Source: Actinomycetota bacterium
Lineage (GTDB): Bacteria; Actinomycetota; Acidimicrobiia; Acidimicrobiales; Microtrichaceae
Assembly: GCA_005777415.1 (NCBI GenBank)
Contig: SXMI01000300.1
Location: forward strand, 1 to 5,851
DNA: 5,851 bases
Direction of reading: 5' to 3'
In this document: one piece after another, positions 1-5,141 of the stretch
Layout of the letters: the number at the start of each line of letters is the position of its first letter
Position numbering within the stretch: position 1 is the stretch's first letter
Translations under genes and position numbers: made by a program
The notes under the pieces: model-generated
Database searches by the model: none
Seen by the model: the letters and a program-made list of their open reading frames with translations, nothing else
What the model was told of the DNA's origin: nothing

Positions 1-627
1 GGCCAGGAAGGCGTTGGACGCGTACTTGATCAGCTCCGAGGACGCCGGGTCGGTGACGACGATCGGGGCGGTGAGACCGACGTACAACGAGACCATCTTC
101 ATGGCGGCGACCTCGTCGTCGGCACCGATCACGACCCGGTCGGGGTGCAGGAAGTCGTGGACGGCGGACCCCTCCCGGAGGAACTCGGGGTTCGACACGA
201 CGCTCACGTCCTCCCGGCCGAGGGCGGCGCTGACCTCGCCGGTCGAACCGACCGGCACGGTGGACTTGTTGATCACCACCGCACCCGGGTCCAGGTGCGG
301 GCCCATCTCGGCGGCGGCCGCCCGGATGAACGACAGGTCGGCGGAGCCGTCGTCCGCCTGGGGTGACGGCACGCAGAGGCAGACGAACGAACGACCGGCC
401 ACCGCCGCAGCGGTGTCGGTGGTGAAGGTGAGGCGACCGGAGCGCAGTCCCTCGACGACCAGCTCCTCGAGGCCGTCCTCGAGGATGTGGATGTCGGCGC
501 GGTTGAGGCGCTCGATCTTGGCCGGGTCGATGTCGACGCAGGTGACCTCGTGGCCGAGGTGGGCCAGGCAGGCCCCGGTGGTCAGACCGACGTAGCCCGT
601 CCCGACGACGGCGACGCTACTGCGCAT
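1..627 (-). CDS. ugd: UDP-glucose 6-dehydrogenase, N-terminal part (runs off the left edge)
   Basis: This enzyme oxidises UDP-glucose to UDP-glucuronate with two NAD+ in the cytoplasm, supplying precursors for envelope and capsular polysaccharides. The 209 codons present translate without a stop. They open with a Rossmann nucleotide-binding motif, GTGYVGL (residues 9-15), and an acidic residue at the end of the second strand (CVDID). Further on are the family signatures STVPVGST, SNPEFLREGSA and PDRVVIG, and then the SSELIKYASNAFLA segment, whose Lys201 corresponds to the conserved active-site lysine. The catalytic cysteine and the UDP-binding C-terminal domain lie outside the window. The ATG at 627 is chosen because it sits directly before the Rossmann strand and has a GAGGAG ribosome binding site 5 bases upstream. 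The stretch HILEDGLEEL departs from the more usual IYEPGL but is a tolerable variant. A GDP-mannose or UDP-ManNAc dehydrogenase is the main alternative; the motif spacing favours UDP-glucose. Confidence 0.93.
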   Translation of the reverse strand, partial: MRSSVAVVGTGYVGLTTGACLAHLGHEVTCVDIDPAKIERLNRADIHILEDGLEELVVEGLRSGRLTFTTDTAAAVAGRSFVCLCVPSPQADDGSADLSFIRAAAAEMGPHLDPGAVVINKSTVPVGSTGEVSAALGREDVSVVSNPEFLREGSAVHDFLHPDRVVIGADDEVAAMKMVSLYVGLTAPIVVTDPASSELIKYASNAFLA

Positions 628-632
628 GTTCG

Positions 633-638
633 CTCCTC
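633..638 (-). promoter_or_regulatory. Ribosome binding site of ugd
   Basis: On the minus strand this reads GAGGAG, 5 bases before the ATG at 627. It is the only strong Shine-Dalgarno match before a gene start in the window and it fixes the ugd start codon. Confidence 0.7.
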
Positions 639-649
639 ACAGCTGTCAG

Positions 650-672
650 GTCCCGGGGTCTCGACCCGGGAC
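650..672. repeat. Perfect 8-bp inverted repeat in the ugd leader
   Basis: GTCCCGGG (650-657) and CCCGGGAC (665-672) are exact reverse complements separated by a 7-base loop. The element ends 22 bases before the ugd start and does not cover its ribosome binding site. It could be an RNA hairpin in the leader, a protein-binding dyad, or a second weak terminator after the LCP gene. There is no T tract on either side. The function is not known from the sequence. Confidence 0.45.
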
Positions 673-737
673 GTGGGAGGGGAACCGGCCCCTCGTCGAC
701 CTCTCCCGACCTTCGACGCTATCCGCGGACCCGCCGA

Positions 738-771
738 GCACCACCGGGAAGAACCTCCCGGTTCACGGTGC
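738..771 (-). terminator. Probable terminator hairpin after the LCP gene
   Basis: The arms GCACC + ACCGGGA (738-749) pair with TCCCGGT (756-762) and GGTGC (767-771). This gives 12 base pairs with a 6-base loop and one 4-base bulge (763-766). The hairpin begins 5 bases past the LCP stop codon on the minus strand, where an intrinsic terminator would be expected. No U tract follows, as is common in high-GC actinomycetes, so termination strength is uncertain. If it works, ugd is transcribed separately from the LCP gene. Confidence 0.5.
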
Positions 772-776
772 CGACC

Positions 777-2261
777 TCACCGGCACGCGGCGGCCTTCTC
801 CGCATCGGTCGGCAGGAGCACACCCGGGGGCACGGTCGTGGTGCTCACGGCCGGCGCCGCCGGGTCGACGGGTGGTGCGGCCGGGTCGACCGGAGGCGCC
901 GTCGTGGTCGTGGTCGTGGTGGGAACCGGCTGGAACTCCTCGGGGAGCTCCTCGAGCGGCTTGGGCTCGTCCCGGATCCCCTCCATGTCCTCACCCAGCA
1001 CCAGCTCGACGCGGTTGCCGACGATCGACTCGTCGACCTCGAGCTCCGGGACCACGTCGAGGTACCGGGCCAGCAGGACGGCGGCGTCACGACCCTCGGG
1101 GCCATGGACGATCGTCGTCGAATCGCCCGAGCGCTCGGAGGCCGCCTCGGCGTCGAAGCCCCGGCCGTCGAGGGCGGCGGCGAACAACTCGGCCTGCTCA
1201 CGGGTGGCGCTGCCGGTCTCCACGTCGACGATGACGTTCTGCGGCTGCACGCCGAGCGCCGGGTCGACCCCCCAGAACGGCCGGATCACCGGGATCGCTT
1301 CGTCCCAGAGGACGTCCTGGTAGGCGACGCCGTCCTCGGGCGCCTCGACGGTCGGCACCTGCACGGTCTGGAGCTCGTCGGGGTTGAAGGTCCGGAACTG
1401 CGTGAGGAGCTGGAGGATCACGTCGACGCTGAGCGTGTCGTCGAGCACCACGGCGCTCACGGCGGCGTCGACGATGCCGAGCGCCGTCTGCGGGTTGCGG
1501 ATCCCGCGGTCCGACGCCGCCCGGATGGCCCGCTTGACGAAGTCCTGCTGGCGGGTGATCCGCCCCAGGTCGCCCGTCGGGTCGTAGACCCACTCGTCGC
1601 CGAACTTCACCTCGAAGTAGCGCGACCGGGCGTACGCGAGCGCCTGGTCCGGGCCGAGCTGCACGCAGCCGGCCACGGGCACGTCCAGGCCGGTCTTGCG
1701 GTCGCGGACCGGGGTGGTGAAGTACACCGGGACGCTCCCGAGCACCTCGATCAGCGCCTTGAACGACGCGAAGTCCACCTGCACGTAGTTGTCGATCGAG
1801 ATGCCGAAGTTCTGCTTGATCGTCTGCACGAGCGCCCGGGGACCGTTGGCCAGCATCGTGGCGGCGTTGATGCGCTGGTTGGACCCGTCGGGCAGCTCCA
1901 GGCGGGTGTCCCGGGGGATCGACAGGAGCTGCGCCGTCCCGGCCCGGGGGTCGACGCGCAGCACCATGATCACGTCGGCCAGGTTCTGGCCGGCGTTGCG
2001 TCCGGCCGCGACCGGGTCGTCCTCGGCGAGACCCTCGAAGGCGTCGGTGCCGATGATCAGGATGTTGCGGGGCTCGTCGACGTCCGCCGGGGTGCTGAGC
2101 GATGAGCCGACGTCGACCACCGGCACCGCCTGCAGGGTGGCGCGGACCTTCGTGAGCGCCAGGGCCGCACCCAGACACGCGACGACCAGCACCAGGTTGA
2201 GTGCGAGCAGGAGCCGCTGCGGCCAGGTCCTGCCGGCTCGTCCGGAATGCTGTCGTGCCAC
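777..2261 (-). CDS. LytR-CpsA-Psr (LCP) family cell-wall glycopolymer transferase with LytR_C domain
   Basis: LCP proteins transfer glycopolymers from lipid carriers to peptidoglycan (or to arabinogalactan-type layers) on the outer face of the membrane. The 494-residue product has a short basic N-terminus, then a single membrane segment at about residues 17-37 (LLLALNLVLVVACLGAALAL), so the rest is predicted to be extracytoplasmic. The LCP domain spans about residues 66-240. It shows NILIIGTD (66-73), the ADVIMVLRVDP strand, SIPRDT (114-119), RINAA (130-134), and the later QALAYARSR and DLGRITRQQ arginine motifs that bind the pyrophosphate lipid. About residues 342-426 match a LytR C-terminal domain. 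The last 65 or so residues form a Thr/Pro/Ala tail with seven consecutive threonines and a duplicated heptapeptide, ending in AACR. The start is a GTG with no Shine-Dalgarno sequence; the next Met is inside the LCP domain, so this start is needed to keep the anchor. The neighbouring ugd supplies sugar nucleotides, which fits an envelope role. The exact polymer attached cannot be told. Confidence 0.93.
   Translation of the reverse strand: MARQHSGRAGRTWPQRLLLALNLVLVVACLGAALALTKVRATLQAVPVVDVGSSLSTPADVDEPRNILIIGTDAFEGLAEDDPVAAGRNAGQNLADVIMVLRVDPRAGTAQLLSIPRDTRLELPDGSNQRINAATMLANGPRALVQTIKQNFGISIDNYVQVDFASFKALIEVLGSVPVYFTTPVRDRKTGLDVPVAGCVQLGPDQALAYARSRYFEVKFGDEWVYDPTGDLGRITRQQDFVKRAIRAASDRGIRNPQTALGIVDAAVSAVVLDDTLSVDVILQLLTQFRTFNPDELQTVQVPTVEAPEDGVAYQDVLWDEAIPVIRPFWGVDPALGVQPQNVIVDVETGSATREQAELFAAALDGRGFDAEAASERSGDSTTIVHGPEGRDAAVLLARYLDVVPELEVDESIVGNRVELVLGEDMEGIRDEPKPLEELPEEFQPVPTTTTTTTAPPVDPAAPPVDPAAPAVSTTTVPPGVLLPTDAEKAAACR
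855..896 (-). repeat. Tandem 21-bp repeat encoding PPVDPAA twice
   Basis: Two adjacent 21-base units (876-896 and 855-875) inside the LCP gene each encode the heptapeptide PPVDPAA. They differ only at third codon positions in the amino-acid sense. The repeat lies in the proline-rich C-terminal tail and is likely a flexible or wall-spanning linker. Confidence 0.75.
900..920 (-). repeat. Seven-threonine run from a hexamer microsatellite
   Basis: Alternating ACC/ACG codons give (ACCACG) three times plus one further ACG, encoding seven consecutive threonines in the LCP protein tail. Six-base units stay in frame, so slippage would change tail length without breaking the gene. Such Thr runs are common in secreted actinobacterial proteins and may be O-glycosylated; that is inference. 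Confidence 0.7.
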
Positions 2262-2338
2262 GAGGCCGCGACGGTAGCAGCGGCGCCGGAATCGTCGATG
2301 GCACCCGCAGGACGTGCGGACCGTAGGATCCGTGACGC
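2262..2338. promoter_or_regulatory. Divergent promoter region between the LCP gene and pabB
   Basis: The 77 bases separate two divergent starts and must hold both promoters unless these lie inside the genes. On the plus strand TAGGAT (2324-2329) is a good -10 match. It lies 9 bases before the pabB GTG, so the transcript would have at most a few bases of leader. On the minus strand TACCGT (2276-2271) is a weaker -10 candidate, 9 bases before the LCP GTG. I see no convincing -35 for either and no clear operator dyad. Confidence 0.35.
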
Positions 2339-3400
2339 GTGGTCAGCCGAGGTCGCACCGGGGGCGCCGAGCCCCTCGCCGTGGTGGGTGGACGACTGTG
2401 CACCGGCCTGCTCGACGTGACCTCGGACCTGACGGCGTTGGACTCCGAGGGATTCTGGGCCGTGGTGGTGCCCTACGACGGCCGGGCCGTCTGCGCCCGG
2501 TTCGCCAACGTGCGACCCGCCGTTCCCTGGCCGGGCGCCCCGTGGCAGGGCCCGTCGGCCGACAGCTGGGTGTCGTCACTCGACCGGGACGCGTTCTGCG
2601 CCGGCGTGATGCGGATCCGGGATCACATCGCCGCCGGCGAGGTGTACCAGGTGAACCTGACCCGTGTCCTCAGGGCGCCCCTCCCGGAGACCGCGCCCGG
2701 GGCGAGCACCGACGTGGCGGCGCTCGGTGCCGCTCTCGCCGTCGGCAACCCGGCCCCGTTCTCGGCCGTGATCCGCCTGCCGGACCAGGACCTCGCCATC
2801 GCCAGCGCCTCCCCCGAGCGCTTCCTCGCCCTCCGGGGCGACCACATCCGGTCGTCGCCGATCAAGGGCACCGCAGCGACCGCCGACGGCTTCTCCTCCA
2901 AGGACCGCGCCGAGACCGTGATGATCGTCGACCTGGTCCGCAACGATCTGGGCCGGGTGTGCGGGTGGGGCACAGTCGAGGTGCCGGCGCTGCTCGCCGT
3001 GGAGGAGCACCCCGGCCTCTGCCACCTGGTCAGCACGGTCGAGGGGAGGCTCCGCCCCGGCCTCGGCTGGGCCGAGGCGATCCGCGCCACCTTTCCCCCG
3101 GGGTCGGTGACCGGCGCGCCCAAGCTCGCCGCACTCGACGTGATCGCCGAGCTCGAGACCGCATCCCGCGGCCCGTACTGCGGCGCCATCGGCTGGGTCG
3201 ACGCCGACCGCACCGTCGGCGAGATGAACGTCGCCATCCGGACGTTCTGGATCGAGGACCGACACCTGCACTTCGGGACGGGAGGCGGGATCACCTGGGA
3301 CTCGACGCCCGAGGGCGAGTGGGAGGAGACCGAGCTGAAGGCCCGACGCCTGCTGCGCGTGGCCTCCGGCGACACCACGGCCGAGCAGGTGGTGGCGTGA
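2339..3400 (+). CDS. pabB: Aminodeoxychorismate synthase component I
   Basis: PabB converts chorismate and ammonia to 4-amino-4-deoxychorismate, the first step of p-aminobenzoate synthesis for folate. The 353-residue protein carries the chorismate-binding fold: GEVYQVNLT (100-108), SPERF (158-162), PIKGT (174-178), DLVRNDLGR (198-206), FPPGSVTGAPK (252-262), GPYCGAIGW and FGTGGGI (312-318). The lysine in PIKGT (Lys176) is the covalent nucleophile of true PabB; anthranilate synthase has alanine there (PIAGT), so TrpE is disfavoured. It is about 100 residues shorter than E. coli PabB, with a reduced N-terminal region, as in many compact actinobacterial forms. The start is a GTG; a TAGGAT -10-like box is close upstream and Shine-Dalgarno pairing is weak, so the mRNA may be leaderless. 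Its stop overlaps the start of pabC. The amidotransferase PabA, which would supply ammonia, is not in this window. Confidence 0.93.
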   Translation: MVSRGRTGGAEPLAVVGGRLCTGLLDVTSDLTALDSEGFWAVVVPYDGRAVCARFANVRPAVPWPGAPWQGPSADSWVSSLDRDAFCAGVMRIRDHIAAGEVYQVNLTRVLRAPLPETAPGASTDVAALGAALAVGNPAPFSAVIRLPDQDLAIASASPERFLALRGDHIRSSPIKGTAATADGFSSKDRAETVMIVDLVRNDLGRVCGWGTVEVPALLAVEEHPGLCHLVSTVEGRLRPGLGWAEAIRATFPPGSVTGAPKLAALDVIAELETASRGPYCGAIGWVDADRTVGEMNVAIRTFWIEDRHLHFGTGGGITWDSTPEGEWEETELKARRLLRVASGDTTAEQVVA

Positions 3401-4272
3401 GCGACCGACGCGACGCCGTCGTCTGGCTCGACGGGGAGCTGCGCGATCCGGCTCGTGCGTCGGTGCACTGGTCCGACCACGGCATCACGGTCGGTGACGG
3501 TGTGTTCGAGACCCTCAAGCTCGTCGACGGCCGGCCGTTCGCGCTCCGACGGCACCTGACCCGGCTCGGGCGGTCGGCGCACGGCCTCGGGATGACGCCG
3601 CCCTCCGAGGAGCAGGTCCTCGAGGCGGTCGACGCGGTGTGCTCGCCCTGGGGAACCCGGCCCGGTCGGCTGCGGATCACCGTCACCGCCGGGCCCGGAC
3701 CCATGGGTTCGGAGCGGGGCACCGGCGGGCCCACCCTGCTGGTCGCCGTCACCGACGCCGCGCCGCCGACGACCGGTGACGGGGCGATCGTGGCCGTCGT
3801 CCCGTGGACCCGCAACGAGACGGGCGCGCTGGCCGGGCTGAAGACCACCTCCTACGGGGAGAACGTGGTGGCGCTCACCCGGGCCCGGGCACTCGGCGCC
3901 GGGGAGGCGCTGCTCGCCAACACCGCCGGACAGCTCTGCGAGGGGACCGGGTCCAACGTGTTCGTCGTCGACGACGACGTGCTGGTCACCCCACCGTTGC
4001 GCTCGGGCTGTCTGGCGGGGATCACCCGGGAGCTGCTGCTCGAGGCCATGGAGCGCGCCGGCACCCCGGTGGTCGAACGCGACCTGCCCCTCGACGTCCT
4101 CGGCCGCTGCCCGGCGGCGGCGCTGACCTCGAGCACCCGGGACGTCCAGGCCATCGCCACGATCGTGCTGGACGACGGACCACGACCGCTCGACGTGGAC
4201 CACCCGTTGATCGTGGATGCCCGCCGGGCCTGGGCCGGGGCCCACGGGCCCGGAGGCTCGATCGACCCCTGA
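3397..4272 (+). CDS. pabC: Aminodeoxychorismate lyase / class IV aminotransferase
   Basis: This PLP enzyme of the class IV aminotransferase fold is expected to release pyruvate from aminodeoxychorismate to give p-aminobenzoate. The 291-residue product shows GDGVFET (33-39), the arginine-rich RRHLTRL (51-57), the Schiff-base lysine in LKTTSYGENV (Lys149), the PLP-contacting Glu182 in CEGTGSNVF (181-189) and the SGCLAGITRE segment. Its GTG start overlaps the pabB stop in a GTGA (3397-3400), which suggests translational coupling and supports the PabC role. AGG at 3387-3389 may serve as a weak ribosome binding site. The same fold includes branched-chain and D-amino-acid aminotransferases, which sequence motifs alone separate poorly; the function is assigned largely from the pairing with pabB. 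The reading frame stays open for about 1 kb upstream through pabB, but that stretch is an out-of-frame, arginine-rich shadow and not part of the protein. Confidence 0.87.
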   Translation: MSDRRDAVVWLDGELRDPARASVHWSDHGITVGDGVFETLKLVDGRPFALRRHLTRLGRSAHGLGMTPPSEEQVLEAVDAVCSPWGTRPGRLRITVTAGPGPMGSERGTGGPTLLVAVTDAAPPTTGDGAIVAVVPWTRNETGALAGLKTTSYGENVVALTRARALGAGEALLANTAGQLCEGTGSNVFVVDDDVLVTPPLRSGCLAGITRELLLEAMERAGTPVVERDLPLDVLGRCPAAALTSSTRDVQAIATIVLDDGPRPLDVDHPLIVDARRAWAGAHGPGGSIDP

Positions 4273-4274
4273 TC

Positions 4275-4307
4275 GACCGGGCGGCGACCCGTCGGCGCGA
4301 ACCGGTC
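4275..4307. terminator. Weak hairpin between convergent pabC and birA
   Basis: GACCGG (4275-4280) pairs with CCGGTC (4302-4307), and an inner CGAC/GTCG pair (4285-4288, 4291-4294) could fold within it. It lies between two convergent stop codons, where a bidirectional terminator would be placed, and overlaps the birA stop by two bases. The stem is short and has no T tract. Confidence 0.25.
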
Positions 4308-5124
4308 AGTCGTCGGCCGGTCGGAGGTGGACGACGTCGCCGAGCGACACCGCCCGCCGCACCCGCTGATCGTCCTCGAGCACGAGCGCACCGTCGGCGG
4401 CGACGTCGACGGCCGTGCCGACCAACACCGAGTGGCCGAGATCGACGCGCACGCGTCGACCGATGGTCGCCGAGCGGGCCCGGTAGGCGGCCAGGAACTC
4501 CCCGGGGTCGGCCGAGGCCGGCTCCACCAGCGGCAGCCAGCGCTCGTCGAGCCCGACGAGCAGGTCGACCAGCAGGACCTCCCGGTCGACCGGCCCACCG
4601 AGCACCCGGTCGAGCGAGGTGGCCACGTCGGCCAGTTCGGCGGGAACGGACGCGGCGTCCAGGTTCACACCGAGTCCCACCACGACGAACGGTCCCACCC
4701 CCTCGACCTCGACGAGCTCCGACAGCACGCCCCCCAGCGTGAGGTCGGTGCCGTCCGGGCCGGATCCCGGCGCCACCAGGTCGTTCGGCCACTTGAGCCG
4801 GGTCCCGGCGCACGCGTCGGCCGCAGCGGCTCCAACCGCCGCGGGCAGCAGGGTGAGCCGTTCGGCCGGCAGGTCGGCAACCCCCAGCCCGATGCTCACC
4901 AGGAGCGACGACCCGGGCTCGTCCTCCCAGGTGCGGTCGAGCCGACCGCGACCGGCCGTCTGGTGGTCGGCGACGAGCACCAGCGGCGCCGGGGGCCCTG
5001 CCGTGGGACCTCGTTCGGCGACCAGCACTGGCAGGTCGGCGTTCGTCGAGCCGGTCGTCGCCACCCACCGGAGGTCGGCGAACCGGGTCCCCGCGAGCGC
5101 TGCTTTGGCGCGGTCCATGCCCAC
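4306..5124 (-). CDS. birA: Biotin--[biotin carboxyl carrier protein] ligase, monofunctional
   Basis: BirA activates biotin with ATP to biotinyl-AMP and transfers it to a lysine of biotin-dependent carboxylases in the cytoplasm. The 272-residue protein has no N-terminal helix-turn-helix, so it is a ligase without the repressor domain of E. coli BirA. Visible motifs are GSTN (25-28), the biotinyl-AMP loop HQTAGRGRLDRTW (54-66), LKWPNDL (110-116), GGVLSEL (131-137) and VVVGLGVNL (147-155). A small C-terminal beta domain (about 222-270, including IGRRVRVDL) follows. Odd point: the lysine that normally precedes the GxL.E motif (E. coli Lys183, in RKLAGIL) is Thr129 here, and no other lysine is nearby. 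The start is either GTG 5124 or ATG 5118; an in-frame stop lies just upstream and neither has a Shine-Dalgarno. The gene is divergent from a biotin carboxylase gene 17 bases away, which fits its role. Confidence 0.92.
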   Translation of the reverse strand: MGMDRAKAALAGTRFADLRWVATTGSTNADLPVLVAERGPTAGPPAPLVLVADHQTAGRGRLDRTWEDEPGSSLLVSIGLGVADLPAERLTLLPAAVGAAAADACAGTRLKWPNDLVAPGSGPDGTDLTLGGVLSELVEVEGVGPFVVVGLGVNLDAASVPAELADVATSLDRVLGGPVDREVLLVDLLVGLDERWLPLVEPASADPGEFLAAYRARSATIGRRVRVDLGHSVLVGTAVDVAADGALVLEDDQRVRRAVSLGDVVHLRPADD

Positions 5125-5141
5125 GGGTGGAAACTAGCGCC
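5125..5141. promoter_or_regulatory. Very short divergent spacer between birA and the biotin carboxylase gene
   Basis: Only 17 bases separate the two starts, so promoter elements must extend into the coding regions. On the minus strand TAGTTT (5136-5131) is a -10-like box 6 bases from the birA GTG, as for a leaderless transcript. On the plus strand a poor GAAACT (5130-5135) with TTGGCG (5105-5110) is the best I can find. Neither gene has a convincing ribosome binding site. No BirA-type operator is evident, and this BirA has no DNA-binding domain. Confidence 0.3.

Noticed and set aside
651..671. Paired CCCGGG sites as a restriction-modification or attachment-site signal
   Set aside because: CCCGGG is frequent by chance in GC-rich DNA, and there is no integrase, methyltransferase or other supporting gene.
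768..2105. Long open frame (445 codons) on the plus strand opposite the LCP gene
   Set aside because: It is rich in Arg, Asp, Val, Gly and His as expected of a complementary frame, and the minus-strand LCP protein is unambiguous.
2314..3396. The pabC frame stays open upstream through all of pabB, as if a 652-residue protein existed
   Set aside because: The upstream part is arginine-, proline- and glycine-rich and matches nothing, while the overlapping pabB frame has every chorismate-binding motif. It is a GC-driven shadow.
2623..4245. Long open frame (540 codons) antisense to pabB and pabC
   Set aside because: Composition is typical of an antisense shadow in high-GC DNA, there are no recognisable motifs, and the sense strand has two clear genes.
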